Shown: positions 8,862-18,100 of the stretch, piece after piece | How positions within the stretch are numbered: position 1 is the first letter of the stretch | How the letters are laid out: each line of letters starts with the position of its first letter | NCBI GenBank assembly: GCA_910585995.1 | Contig: CAJUGG010000058.1 | Coordinates: 1-34,825, forward strand | Source: an uncultured Lachnospiraceae bacterium | GTDB lineage: Bacteria; Bacillota; Clostridia; Lachnospirales; Lachnospiraceae | Length of the DNA: 34,825 bases | Reading direction: 5' to 3' | Position numbers and translations under genes: made by a program | Notes under the pieces: generated by a model | What the model was told of the DNA's origin: nothing | Databases searched by the model: none | The model's input: only the letters and a program-made list of their open reading frames with translations

Positions 8862-10151
8862 ATGAAAACATATGATGTCATCGCTTTAGGTGAACTGTTG
8901 ATTGATTTTACGCAAAATGGATTAAGTGAGCAAGGCAACGGACTTTTTGAAGCCAATCCCGGCGGAGCGCCCTGCAATGTGCTGTCCATGTTAAATAATC
9001 TTGGCAAAAAGACCGCTTTTATTGGAAAAGTCGGAAAAGACCAGTTTGGACAAACCTTAAAAGATGCCTTGGAAGAATTAGGAATCGGAACAGACAACCT
9101 GATGATGGACGAAGAAGTCCATACGACTCTGGCGCTGGTACATACTTTTGCAAACGGAGACCGGGATTTTTCCTTCTACCGTAATCCTGGCGCAGATATG
9201 CGGCTGTGTGCAGACGAACTGAACGAAGACCTGTTAAAAGACACCCGTCTCTTTCACTTTGGAACCCTTTCCATGACTCATGAGGGCGTACGGGAAGCCA
9301 CCAAAAAAGCAGTGGAGATCGCCAAAGAATATGGCGCCATCGTAAGCTTTGACCCCAATCTAAGAGAGCCTCTGTGGGACAGCTTAGACCTCGCCAAAGA
9401 GCAAGTGCGCTGGGGACTGTCCAAATGTGATATCTTAAAGATCTCCGACAATGAGATCCAGTGGCTGACCGGTGAAGAAGACTTCACCGAAGGAGTCCGC
9501 CGCATCCGGGAAGAGTTTCCGATCCCGCTGATCTTAGTCTCCATGGGCAGTGAAGGAAGCCGCGCATATTATAATGAAGGATATGTAGAAGTAGCTCCAT
9601 TTCTTCAGAAAAAGACCATCGAGACCACCGGCGCGGGGGATACGTTCTGTGCCTGTGTCCTGAACTACGTTCTGGACCACAGTCTCAATGAATTAAGTGA
9701 TGCACAGCTAACGGAGATGCTGACATTTGCCAACGCAGCGGCATCCATCATCACGACGAAAAAAGGCGCACTTCGCGTTATGCCAACCAGACAGGAGGTC
9801 TTAGACTTTTTGACCTCTCAGAGAAGCAAACAAAAAAAGGAGGATAAATTCATGGAACTATTAGACAAAGTCAATGCCATCGCCAAATCCGCCGCATCCA
9901 AGACCGGCGAGATGTTAGAAGACACCAAGCTTCGGACACAGATTCTCAATGATGAGAAATCCATCCGTGAATTAGAGCTGAAGATCGGCGCTCATTACTA
10001 CAAAAAATTTGTCGCTGGAGAAGCTGTGGATGATGAGATCTCAGAGCTTTTCACCGCGATCTCTGTCCACTTAGCCAATATCGAAGAGAAAAAAGCATCG
10101 ATCAGCAACACCAAAGGCACCATCTCTGCTAAAGAAGAACCATTTGAGTAA
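8862..10151 (+). CDS. PfkB-family fructokinase fused in frame to a small helical protein
   Basis: Residues 1 to about 322 are a ribokinase/PfkB-type sugar kinase, most like fructokinase (fructose + ATP to fructose-6-phosphate). The N-terminal MKTYDVIALGELLIDF and GGAPCN substrate loop are typical, and the anion-hole/catalytic motif GAGD is at 257-260 with catalytic Asp260. Single-domain fructokinases end near residue 320, but this ORF continues to 429 with a charged helical tail (331-429) that resembles small stand-alone clostridial proteins. The join is a seven-A tract (9832-9838) carrying the A AAA AAG slippery heptamer and an internal AAGGAGG before Met331. A -1 slip would end the kinase at the TAA at 9845-9847. 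RBS GGAGG precedes the first ATG. A terminator follows. Kinase call firm; whether the fused form is the main product is unknown. Confidence 0.9.
   Translation: MKTYDVIALGELLIDFTQNGLSEQGNGLFEANPGGAPCNVLSMLNNLGKKTAFIGKVGKDQFGQTLKDALEELGIGTDNLMMDEEVHTTLALVHTFANGDRDFSFYRNPGADMRLCADELNEDLLKDTRLFHFGTLSMTHEGVREATKKAVEIAKEYGAIVSFDPNLREPLWDSLDLAKEQVRWGLSKCDILKISDNEIQWLTGEEDFTEGVRRIREEFPIPLILVSMGSEGSRAYYNEGYVEVAPFLQKKTIETTGAGDTFCACVLNYVLDHSLNELSDAQLTEMLTFANAAASIITTKKGALRVMPTRQEVLDFLTSQRSKQKKEDKFMELLDKVNAIAKSAASKTGEMLEDTKLRTQILNDEKSIRELELKIGAHYYKKFVAGEAVDDEISELFTAISVHLANIEEKKASISNTKGTISAKEEPFE
9833..9839 (+). promoter_or_regulatory. Candidate -1 ribosomal frameshift site (A AAA AAG)
   Basis: The zero-frame codons are CAA AAA AAG, which places the canonical heptamer A AAA AAG exactly in register. 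After a -1 slip the ribosome would read GGA GGA and stop at TAA (9845-9847), releasing a kinase without its tail. This is the same heptamer used by Escherichia coli dnaX. An AAGGAGG (9837-9843) overlaps it, but sits too close downstream to act as the usual upstream stimulator. Confidence 0.45.
9852..10151 (+). CDS. Possible internally initiated small helical protein (same frame as the fusion)
   Basis: An AAGGAGG at 9837-9843 lies eight bases before the ATG at 9852, an ideal initiation site inside the longer ORF. Translation from it gives 99 residues, mostly alpha-helical and charged, starting MELLDKVNAIAKSAASKTGE. It resembles a family of small clostridial proteins with a K(I/V)xxxA-K-xxxDKT-like N-terminus, an ELKxxIGxxYYxKF middle and often a C-terminal zinc ribbon, which is absent here. 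Function of that family is unknown to me. The site suggests that the protein was once, or still is, made as a separate product. Cell location and partners are not indicated. Confidence 0.5.
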   Translation: MELLDKVNAIAKSAASKTGEMLEDTKLRTQILNDEKSIRELELKIGAHYYKKFVAGEAVDDEISELFTAISVHLANIEEKKASISNTKGTISAKEEPFE

Positions 10152-10164
10152 AACTGACACATAG

Positions 10165-10205
10165 AATTGCCGCAGGCCAGATATTTTGGCCTGCGGCAAT
10201 TTTTC
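10165..10205 (+). terminator. Rho-independent terminator after the PfkB-fusion gene
   Basis: A perfect 14-bp stem (10165-10178 with 10188-10201, AATTGCCGCAGGCC) and nine-base loop are followed by a T-run on the plus strand. It sits between convergent genes; the minus-strand reading lacks a T-run, so it is chiefly a plus-strand terminator. Confidence 0.88.
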
Positions 10206-10207
10206 TT

Positions 10208-11062
10208 TCATTCTTCTTTGGGGCTTCCAAATCGCTCCACGATCTTTGGGATCATCTCTTTTGCCAGTGGCAGCGAAAATCCCATAGGATTGATCATATA
10301 AGCCTTGGCTCCATCGATCCAGAATTTGCTGATCTCCGGGAAGGGGATCTGGATAGGACGGAGGTCTTTTCTTCGCTGGGCATATTTTTGAAATTCCCAC
10401 AGATCCGTAAAGACCGGGAAAAAGCTATCTCCGCTTTGATGCTTGAGATAAGGCAGCTTACACTCTTTGAGATTTAACTGCTGCTCTTGTTCCTTTCCCT
10501 GCGGCGGCACCACTGCCACGACCAGCCGGCCCTTCACCAGATTAGACGAAAATTCCTCATCCATCTCCTGTAGCTGTTTTCGGTCCACATATTCTTTTTT
10601 TCTGCGGGCCTCCTGCATCAGATACATCCCTGTCAACTGCAGATTGGGCTGATAGAATGGATTACCTGTTATTTTTTTATCAAACCCTTCCGGCAGCACT
10701 TCGGATATCTCGATACTCTTCGCTTCTTTGCCAGCCGGCTGATAGCATAGCGCATTGACCCCAATCATAGGCAGAATACTCAGATGTTGGCGCACCTGAT
10801 TCAGATAGATTCTCTTGTCCTCCTGCTTGTCCGGCGCTGTCTGCATCTTAAGCTCCACCGTCTTTAGCTCTTTTACCGTAACCTTAATCCCTTTTTGTTC
10901 ATAAGCCTCTCTTGCAACCTCTGCCTCTTCTTTCTTCGCATACAAAAACACCTGGTCGTTATATGTCATTTCCTCACATTCCACATAAGGCATATTCGTC
11001 AGCGGGGAAAAAAGGGTATAGGCTTCTTTTAATTCCTTGATCTCTGACACCATCTCCATCAC
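10208..11062 (-). CDS. SseB-family protein
   Basis: A 284-residue cytoplasmic protein with no signal peptide or membrane segment. The C-terminal part (about 165-280) looks like the SseB N-terminal domain family: KGRLVVAVVPP, then LPYLKHQSGDSFFPVFTDLWEF and the closing INPMGFSLPLAKEMI. The first 160 residues are a separate region rich in charged residues, without a motif I recognise. SseB-type proteins occur widely and have no settled biochemical role, so none is proposed. It starts two bases after the cupin stop codon, so the two are almost certainly co-transcribed and perhaps translationally coupled. The 3' end meets the PfkB-fusion terminator head on. Confidence 0.75.
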   Translation of the reverse strand: MMEMVSEIKELKEAYTLFSPLTNMPYVECEEMTYNDQVFLYAKKEEAEVAREAYEQKGIKVTVKELKTVELKMQTAPDKQEDKRIYLNQVRQHLSILPMIGVNALCYQPAGKEAKSIEISEVLPEGFDKKITGNPFYQPNLQLTGMYLMQEARRKKEYVDRKQLQEMDEEFSSNLVKGRLVVAVVPPQGKEQEQQLNLKECKLPYLKHQSGDSFFPVFTDLWEFQKYAQRRKDLRPIQIPFPEISKFWIDGAKAYMINPMGFSLPLAKEMIPKIVERFGSPKEE

Positions 11063-11064
11063 TC

Positions 11065-11406
11065 CTATTCGTTATAGACCAGTGCCATCATCACCAGTTC
11101 TTCATCTGAATCATTCTCAAATCCATGACTTTGCCCGCACTCGATCAGGCACACATCATCCGGCCCCACCGGAATCCGGTTCTTCTCATGGTCAATAAAA
11201 GTCCCGTGCCCTGAGATCACATAATACGGCTCTGTCTCCCCGATATGCTCGTGGTATCCGATGCTGCTATGAGGTTCCATCTTCACCAGTGCATACAGCC
11301 TTCCATGCCCATTCAGCTCCTCCGGTTTTAAAATATGATGCATCTCCAGGACACCTTTGCCTCCCCGGAGTCCTTCCACCTGCTTAATCTCTGCTTTGCG
11401 AACCAT
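11065..11406 (-). CDS. Single-domain cupin protein
   Basis: A 113-residue small cupin. The first cupin motif is visible as SIGYHEHIGETEPYYVISG (HxH-x3/4-E-x6-G) and the second as the GQSHGFEN segment with the third metal-binding His. Small stand-alone cupins bind a divalent metal and may be sugar isomerases, dioxygenases or sensors; the exact activity cannot be read here. The start at MVRKAEIKQ (11406) was chosen because AAGGAG lies about eight bases upstream; the open frame extends 53 codons further but that part overlaps a promoter-like region and is not protein-like. First gene of a pair with the SseB-like gene. Confidence 0.85.
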   Translation of the reverse strand: MVRKAEIKQVEGLRGGKGVLEMHHILKPEELNGHGRLYALVKMEPHSSIGYHEHIGETEPYYVISGHGTFIDHEKNRIPVGPDDVCLIECGQSHGFENDSDEELVMMALVYNE

Positions 11407-11505
11407 ATCCATATCTCCTTTCCCAACATATCCTGTATGAGGATGCCAGGTCAAAAGGTTAACATATCCGATGAAATACGGAGCAATCCGTGGCATCCTA
11501 TGAAA

Positions 11506-11514
11506 AGTATAACA
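11506..11514 (-). promoter_or_regulatory. Candidate extended -10 for the cupin-SseB pair
   Basis: TATACT (11506-11511) is preceded by TG in the extended -10 position on the minus strand, about 100 bases before the cupin start. No good -35 was seen. Confidence 0.35.
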
Positions 11515-11537
11515 TAATTTCAGAAAAATTACATCCC

Positions 11538-12416
11538 TTATCTCACTGCATGTTGCAAAATCCATGCCACCCAGGAAGCATAGTGCTTGCCCAGCACATG
11601 CGCGTGATCCACGGTATAATCTGTAGAAAGCGCCCCGTTTTCATCATCAAACAATTCATTTACATCCAGGTAAAAACATCTCTGTCCATCTGTCAGCGAG
11701 CGCACTGCCTCATTAAAACGGTTGATATTTTCATTGTTAAAGATTGGAGAATCCTCTGATTTTTTTGCTGTAATATGCAGATTGGCCTCTAAAAACACGA
11801 GTGCATCCGGCTGCATCTGTTGTATCTTTTCTATAAGCTGTGAGTATCTCTCCACCGTACGGTCAAAATCATAGCCCAGCTCATTGATCCCAAGCATCAC
11901 ATAGATCTTACCAAACTGACGTTCACTAAGCACTTCCTCCAGATGTCTCTTCTCTCCGTCTGAAAGTACAAATTCTTTCTCGAAGATCTTATACACATTC
12001 ATCCCGGCATCCGCGATCACTTCCGCTCCTCCTAAGTCCCCGTATTGCTTAAGTCCAACAGTTCGGGAATCCCCGATAAACAAGGCATCGTCAAACCAGG
12101 AGGTGTCTGCCTCATAGATCTTTGGCTCTGTCACTTCCTCTGTCTGTTCTGTCTCAGAAAGCGACGGGCCTGAGAGCGAAGGCCCTGACAGAGAAGGAGC
12201 CGACACGCTCTCTGCCCTGGGGGGAAGTTCTGTCAGAGGAACCAAGGCCTCTTCTGACACCGAAGCAGATACTTCCATCTGCCAGGCAAACAGGGGAATC
12301 TCCTGTGTATGTTCCTCCTCGCTCCAGCGCACAAATCCTGTCAGCCAGGCCGATACCACTAGTACCAGGCTCAAGGTCAGCATCCCCAGATAAGAATATC
12401 TTTTTCTGCGTTTCAT
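11538..12416 (-). CDS. Membrane-anchored SGNH/GDSL-type hydrolase
   Basis: The 292-residue protein starts with a basic N-terminus and one hydrophobic segment (about 9-27), so it is exported or membrane-anchored. A serine/proline/glutamate-rich linker follows, containing three tandem SLSGP/SLSE units at about 75-88. The SGNH catalytic domain starts near residue 105: block I GDSR (nucleophile Ser117), block III LGINELG, and block V DHAH with Asp270 and His273 as the triad partners. It begins 14 bases after the MBOAT gene with GGGGGAG as RBS, so the two form an operon. The pairing of an MBOAT with an SGNH protein is the usual arrangement for O-acetylating, or de-acetylating, an extracytoplasmic polysaccharide; the polymer here is unknown. 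Confidence 0.88.
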   Translation of the reverse strand: MKRRKRYSYLGMLTLSLVLVVSAWLTGFVRWSEEEHTQEIPLFAWQMEVSASVSEEALVPLTELPPRAESVSAPSLSGPSLSGPSLSETEQTEEVTEPKIYEADTSWFDDALFIGDSRTVGLKQYGDLGGAEVIADAGMNVYKIFEKEFVLSDGEKRHLEEVLSERQFGKIYVMLGINELGYDFDRTVERYSQLIEKIQQMQPDALVFLEANLHITAKKSEDSPIFNNENINRFNEAVRSLTDGQRCFYLDVNELFDDENGALSTDYTVDHAHVLGKHYASWVAWILQHAVR

Positions 12417-12430
12417 CTATTCGCTCCCCC

Positions 12431-13834
12431 TTAAAACTGATAATACAAAAACGGATCATCCAATCCTAAATACATACAATACACACATGCCCAAAATAAA
12501 ATCACCAATCCAAATGTCATCAAAAAGCTGTACTTTTTCGCCTCATACAGCTTTCTAGGAAGCCCTGTACAGCACAAAAGCGCGGCCAAAAGAGGCCAAA
12601 AACAGGCTTTTCCATAGATGAAAAAGTCCTGACTGTACACAGCGCCCGCAGTCTGCCCCAGGATGGGAAACAGGCGCATCAGATAGATCTTGATCTGCCC
12701 TAAGTCTGTAACGGCAAATAAAAGCCAGGACAGCGGGATCAGAAATATCATATAGAGATGCCCAAGCACCGGGATTTTGTTAAATATTTGTCGAAGTCCT
12801 AATTTTTCCACACTGATGATTAGACAGATCGACAGTCCCCACAAGATAAAGTTCCAGCTAGCGCCATGCCACAGGCCCGTCAGCATCCATACGAGAAAAA
12901 GATTCCGATACAGTCCCTTTCGATTGCCTCCGAGCGGAATGTAGACATATTCCCGAAACCAGCTCCCCAAGGTGATATGCCAGCGCCTCCAAAATTCGGT
13001 CATCGTGCACGAGAGATAGGGATTGTCAAAATTATCCGGAAACGTAAATCCCATCATCCGCCCCAAGCCTTTTGCCATCAGGGAATATCCATAAAAATCA
13101 AAGTAGATCTGAAAGCTGTAGGAAAAAATCCCAAGCCATGCCAGCGGACAGGAGATACTCTCATATCCGATGGAGCCAATCTGGCTCCACAGCCCCCCTA
13201 CCCGGTTCGCGATCAGCACTTTCAGGGATAAGCCAATGGTAAACTCCCGCATCCCTTCTTCCAGATTGCGGGAAGAATGAGATCTTTGACGCATCTGCCT
13301 GCGCACCTGCGAATAAGTGACAATCGGCCCGGCGATCAACTGCGGAAACATGCACAGATACGTACCAAGGGTTAGCAGTGACCGCTCCGGAGGGATCTCT
13401 TTTCGGTACACATCGATCAAATAAGAGCTGATCTGGAACGTGTAGAAGCTGATCCCAATAGGCAACACCAGATTCAGACACGGAATCTCTATGGACACTT
13501 TGATCAGTGCCAAAAGACGGTTCAGATTGGTGGTTAAAAAATCCAGATATTTAAAGACAAACAGACAGCCGATATTCCAGAACATTCCAAGGCACAGCCA
13601 TAGTCTGCGAAGACGATAGCTGCTCCTTCCCATGCACTTAGCTGCCAGATGATTGACGATCGTAGTAATAAGCATCAAGATCAGATAAAAAGGATGATCT
13701 TTGACACCATAGTAATAAAAGACCAGACTGCCTGCAAAGATCACTGCATTTCTCCAATCTTTGGGAACCAGAAAATATAAAAGCAGAAATGCCGGCAAAA
13801 AATAAATCAGAAATGTAAAACTGCTGAAAACCAT
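12431..13834 (-). CDS. MBOAT-family membrane O-acyltransferase
   Basis: A 467-residue polytopic membrane protein with about ten hydrophobic segments. It carries the MBOAT signature: the MTEFWRRWHITLGSWFREYVYIPLGGNR block (split here only by convention), and the invariant catalytic His323 in LTGLWHGASWNF. This is the AlgI/DltB/PatA type that moves an acetyl group across the membrane to a surface glycan or teichoic acid. The start at MVFSSFTFLIYF (13834) has AAGGA about seven bases upstream; a further 16 codons upstream are open but not protein-like and overlap the -10 element. Its partner is the downstream SGNH hydrolase. No dlt genes are near, so polysaccharide O-acetylation is favoured over D-alanylation, as an inference. 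Confidence 0.93.
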   Translation of the reverse strand: MVFSSFTFLIYFLPAFLLLYFLVPKDWRNAVIFAGSLVFYYYGVKDHPFYLILMLITTIVNHLAAKCMGRSSYRLRRLWLCLGMFWNIGCLFVFKYLDFLTTNLNRLLALIKVSIEIPCLNLVLPIGISFYTFQISSYLIDVYRKEIPPERSLLTLGTYLCMFPQLIAGPIVTYSQVRRQMRQRSHSSRNLEEGMREFTIGLSLKVLIANRVGGLWSQIGSIGYESISCPLAWLGIFSYSFQIYFDFYGYSLMAKGLGRMMGFTFPDNFDNPYLSCTMTEFWRRWHITLGSWFREYVYIPLGGNRKGLYRNLFLVWMLTGLWHGASWNFILWGLSICLIISVEKLGLRQIFNKIPVLGHLYMIFLIPLSWLLFAVTDLGQIKIYLMRLFPILGQTAGAVYSQDFFIYGKACFWPLLAALLCCTGLPRKLYEAKKYSFLMTFGLVILFWACVYCMYLGLDDPFLYYQF

Positions 13835-13858
13835 GTATTGTCCTTCTTTCTGGATTCG

Positions 13859-13864
13859 ATTATA
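13859..13864 (-). promoter_or_regulatory. Candidate -10 box for the MBOAT-SGNH operon
   Basis: A consensus TATAAT on the minus strand, about 25 bases upstream of the MBOAT start. The -35 region is poor. It lies between the upstream operon's terminator and the MBOAT gene, as expected. Confidence 0.4.
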
Positions 13865-13931
13865 AATCGCCCATGCATACAAAAAGCATCAAATCTGTTA
13901 CGAAAAAATGACAAATTATTACAGGAATCTA

Positions 13932-13970
13932 CAAAAATACGGCTCCAGGCACAAAAGCCTGAAGCCGTAT
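13932..13970 (-). terminator. Rho-independent terminator of the M60-peptidase/cohesin-like operon
   Basis: On the minus strand a 14-bp stem with one mismatch (13957-13970 with 13937-13950) and a six-base loop is followed by TTTTT. It begins ten bases after the stop codon of the anchored cohesin-like protein. Confidence 0.88.
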
Positions 13971-13979
13971 CAAAATCAT

Positions 13980-15101
13980 CTATTTTTTCTTAAATTTGGA
14001 AAGCATCTTACTGCGGCGGCGTCTGATCAAACGGCGTCTGTATTCCATAGCTATCAGAATCAAGACTACTATCGCAGAGGCAATGCCCGCGACCAGTCCC
14101 ACATCCACTGCCTTTTCCACCACCTCTTCATTCTCCGCAAGGAAGCCTTCGTCTTCTTTTGAAGTATCTGCCTCCTCTTTTGGCTCCTCTTCTTTTTGAA
14201 TCGGCTCTGTAAGATCCGTCTCTTTAACGTCCGTTGTCTCCTCCTCATCTGTCTCGTCCACGGTTGCCACCTGTAGCGTTCCCTGCACCGTCTTAGGCCG
14301 GCGATCGAGTGCTCCCTGGAGGAGATTGGTAAGAGAAGCGTCCGTTCCTCCTGCAGCAGGCTGACTGCTGCCGGAAGAGTGACTGCCGCCGCCCTTTTTC
14401 TTCACCGGGCGGTCTTCTTTGACTGGGCCTTCACTGTCGCCTCCTTCTGAAGGAGGATTCTGGCCCCCTTCATCGAGCGAAGGAGGGTTGGTATCTTCTT
14501 TATCATCTGGCATAGGTTCCTTGGGATTATCCGGGTTTTCTGGATCATCTGGCTCCTTATCATCCGCAGGCGGCTGCTCCGGAGCTTTTCCGCCATTTCC
14601 AACGGTCAGTTCCACGCTGCCTTCCAAAGAGCCGGAACCGATCAGAGGAGTCTGCTTGTCAAACGCCTTATTGACTGTGACCAGACTCTGATCCACCACC
14701 TTCACAGAAGCCAAAGCCCCATGTTCATAATCAGAACTCAATACAACGTTCCCCAGAGAAAGTTCTCCGTCCTTGCCTAGATCTTCCTTCCCTGCCACAT
14801 ACACATTCAAGGTTCCGGTATCTTTGTGATAGCGATACTGCCTGACCGCGCTTGTGATACTTTTGTCAAACTCAAACGCGACCTGATTTTTCTGACTGTC
14901 TCCTTCCTTGGTCTCCACCTGAAAACTGATCTGAAGGGACACTACTTCGTCTTTGAGTTCACCCGCTTCCAATACCACGGCTGCTTTATTGCCGTTTGGA
15001 TGCAGAAGCACATTGTCTTCTGCCTCCACAAACAACTGCTGCTGGAGAAGAATCCCCGTGACGAACAGGCATCCAATCCCTCCCAGTATATACTTTTTCA
15101 T
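13980..15101 (-). CDS. Membrane-anchored cohesin-like surface protein
   Basis: A 373-residue surface protein. Residues 1 to about 25 are a signal peptide; about 28-155 form a beta-rich domain (VLLHPNGNKAAVVLEAGEL, VSLQISFQVE, VAFEFDKSI, TLNVYVAGKEDL, LSLGNVVLSS) with the strand pattern of a cohesin. A long Pro/Glu/Asp/Gly-rich linker (about 175-320) would span the cell wall, and a transmembrane helix (about 332-352) is followed by a strongly basic tail (YRRRLIRRRRSKMLSKFKKK). There is no LPXTG motif, so anchoring is by the membrane helix. The ATG overlaps the stop codon of the M60 gene as TGATG, with AGGGAG upstream, so the two are translationally coupled. Because that peptidase carries a dockerin, this protein is probably its anchoring receptor. 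The cohesin call rests on fold-like pattern only. Confidence 0.75.
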   Translation of the reverse strand: MKKYILGGIGCLFVTGILLQQQLFVEAEDNVLLHPNGNKAAVVLEAGELKDEVVSLQISFQVETKEGDSQKNQVAFEFDKSITSAVRQYRYHKDTGTLNVYVAGKEDLGKDGELSLGNVVLSSDYEHGALASVKVVDQSLVTVNKAFDKQTPLIGSGSLEGSVELTVGNGGKAPEQPPADDKEPDDPENPDNPKEPMPDDKEDTNPPSLDEGGQNPPSEGGDSEGPVKEDRPVKKKGGGSHSSGSSQPAAGGTDASLTNLLQGALDRRPKTVQGTLQVATVDETDEEETTDVKETDLTEPIQKEEEPKEEADTSKEDEGFLAENEEVVEKAVDVGLVAGIASAIVVLILIAMEYRRRLIRRRRSKMLSKFKKK

Positions 15102-18100
15102 CACATGCTCCCTTTCGTCAATAGAATCTCTGGTAAGTCAGCAGGCATATCCACATACGGCGTGTCACTCACCATCCGCTGTCCCTCATTGGTCAGAGCA
15201 TTGTCCACACGGAACATCTCTGCACGTACCTTAGAAGGAAGTGTATCCTGCACATCCGGCGTCAGCCAGTAGACCCAGCGGCCCTCGGAAGTCTCTCCAA
15301 GCATCGCATCCGAATCTGTGACTTCAGGAGCTAAGATAATCTGTTCTGCACGCAGATTGCCATCGGCATCTGTACCGCCCACAATCGTTCCATCTGCGTC
15401 ATAGAGGATAAACACATTGTAAGCCGGATTTCCTTTGTAGGCACCCGTAAAGATGATGGAACCTGCAGGGATCTTTGCGCCAGTGGAATCCTCATAGACA
15501 AAATCTTCTTTCAAGACACCAATCCCTGGCTGTCCATTCTCATCCGATAAGAGTTCCACATTGTCTCCCGACGGACCAAACAGATCTAATTCTGTAATGG
15601 AGAGTTCGGTTCCACTCTGTCCGACTGCGGTCAGTTTGATATAGACTGCGTCATACGTACATACCCATGGATCTTTGCCATTTTCAAAATAGACGGTCTG
15701 CACACCACCCGACAGGTTAAAAGTTCCTTCTTTCACTTTGGTGTAATTCTCTCCATCCATGCTGACCTCGATGCGGTAATCCGTAATCGGAGTGCCGCCG
15801 CCCTTAAGCTGGTAGCGAAGAGCCGTCACTTTCGTACTCTGATTTAACTGCAGCAGTACATAGGGATCTGCCTCTGCCATGCTGCCCGTAAAGGTTGTGG
15901 TATCGTCGTCATCCGCTGCCAACGAGATCGCATACACATTCTCTGCCTCACAGGGCAGCCCTTCTGTCAGATCATGGGTCGTATCCTGTTCCGAAGACAT
16001 ATTGGTCGCCATCGTCCAGAACGATTTGTCAATCTTGCCATCTCCCTGGATCTTGGATGCATTGGTCTTACATGGAAGCGAACGATTCATCCAGCGGTCA
16101 ATCGCCGTCACCTGATAGCGGACCACATGATTGGCCGCAAAAGCCACCTGATCTGTGAAGGTAGATCCTGTGGTAAATCCGGCGATCTCTTCTCTTTCCT
16201 TTCCATTCTCCACGAAGATGCGGCTGATCTCATAGCCATGCAGCACTTCTGAGCCAGCCGAGACGCTCATCGTAAGTGTTACCTGACTGTCTTTCACAGA
16301 CGCGCTGGCTGTCACCACATCTTTTCCCTGGAGCGCCTGACTGCCGGCATGTTCCATGGTATAGACTCTAGAATCATCATCTCCATAGTAGATCGCACGA
16401 GTCTCAGGATCAAACTGCTTCATATAGCTCAGGGTGCCGGCATCCGGCATCATCCCCCATCTCTCAAAAAATTCGCTCAGATCTTTCTCTGCTGCCGCAC
16501 TGGCCAAGCGCATCAGCTTCTGATCCCGGTCACCGGACAGGGTAAGAGCTACTCCTCCCGGAGCCGGAGCAGATGCCGGATTTCTGGCATAACTGTCCAC
16601 CCTTGCAAAGAACAGATGTTCGAATATTTCCTGATACGTGCCATAGGTCTTATAGTTATAGTCTCTGTCATAGGCCAGATGCAGCTGCCAGTACATACCC
16701 AGCTGCGTAAAGACATTGGAAGCATAGCCGGTCGTGCCGGAAGTCACTTTGTCATATACATTGGGGTACTGGAATCTTACACTGGTGTTATTATCCTGCG
16801 CCTGTGCCAGGATCGAAAAATAATTATTTGTCACTTCTGCATGGGCATAGGCTCCCTCATTGATATCATGGCCGATCTCATGAGCAATTCCCCAGCCAAA
16901 ATACTGTCCGCTTGTATGTTTGCCGCTCTCTTTGTCGTACTGCACCGGAGAAGCACTCATCATTCCGGGCGCAGAACCCCATTCAATTCCAATATGGTTG
17001 CCGGAGGCATACATAAAGGCGCCTGCAAACATTCGCATGTAGCGAATATTCAGATAGCGGTACGGCAGATGGTTTTTCGCTATGACTGCCGCATCTGTAT
17101 TTTCTGCAAATGAGTTCGTCAGGCCTTTGTGCTGATAGAATAATACCAGCATCTCCTCCATGGCAGTCAGAGCGTTCTCAAGCTGTGCTTCCTTGTTGCC
17201 GCCAAGCCCTTGTGCCACCTGCGTCGCAGGCAGAGAGAACATCATCTGGTCAATCACGATATCGGTAGAATTTAAGATACAATTCTGACCGCTTTCATAG
17301 TCATACGCCAGGTTCTCATTGCCACTGTCTGCGTGCAACTCCTTATGTGCTGCTTGTAATTGACTGATGTGTTCATTTAATTCCGTCACATAAGTGTTGA
17401 TTTTCTGGCTGCGTTCCTTGGTGTCTGTGATCCCATAGAGATTCAGTACCGGGAATCGTCCTCCTCCGCTAACCCGGACTGCATAATCGTCTTTGTCATT
17501 ATTTCCGGTGTACTGGACATACAGCGCACCGCCTTTTTCCACCGTGGTACTGGACAATTTCTCCAAAGAGATCTCATTTCTGCCAATCTTTAAGTTCACG
17601 GTCTTAAAAAATCCACCGGATTCTGCATGGTACTGGGTATAGACGAGCTGAAGCGCAGCACCTGCACCTTCTCTCATACCGCTGCGTCCCACGTAGACTA
17701 CCAGATCATCTCCCGGAGCCGCTGCAACACCAAGGGGCTGCCAAGCATTCAGACCGCCCACTGAGATCCCGTTATCCTTGCTGGCAGAGATCATGGGATT
17801 CACTTGTAAAACATCACCAAGCCCCTGTGTCTCCAAGAGTTTTCTGGCTGTATCCAGTTCCTTTTGCAGCATGGATCTCTCCGGGTGATACTCTCCATGA
17901 TCCTGTGTATCCAGACGCTTCTGAAGCGCATCCAGCGTCTCTTCTGTCACATCCTCCCGAAGCATAATATGCAGGTTATCTGCATAGAGACCTAAGATAT
18001 CCTGCTCCAGGCTGTCATATTCATGAATCCGTACCTCTGACACCGTGATCAGTCTTGGCGAAGAGCCATAACGCCCAATGCCAAACTGCAGCTTGGAAGT

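Noticed and set aside
11407..11565. Longer start for the cupin protein
   Set aside because: It contains the candidate promoter, and the better spaced AAGGAG belongs to the ATG at 11406.
16349..17113. A 254-residue plus-strand ORF inside the M60 gene
   Set aside because: It is antisense to the catalytic domain, has no RBS and no recognisable protein features.
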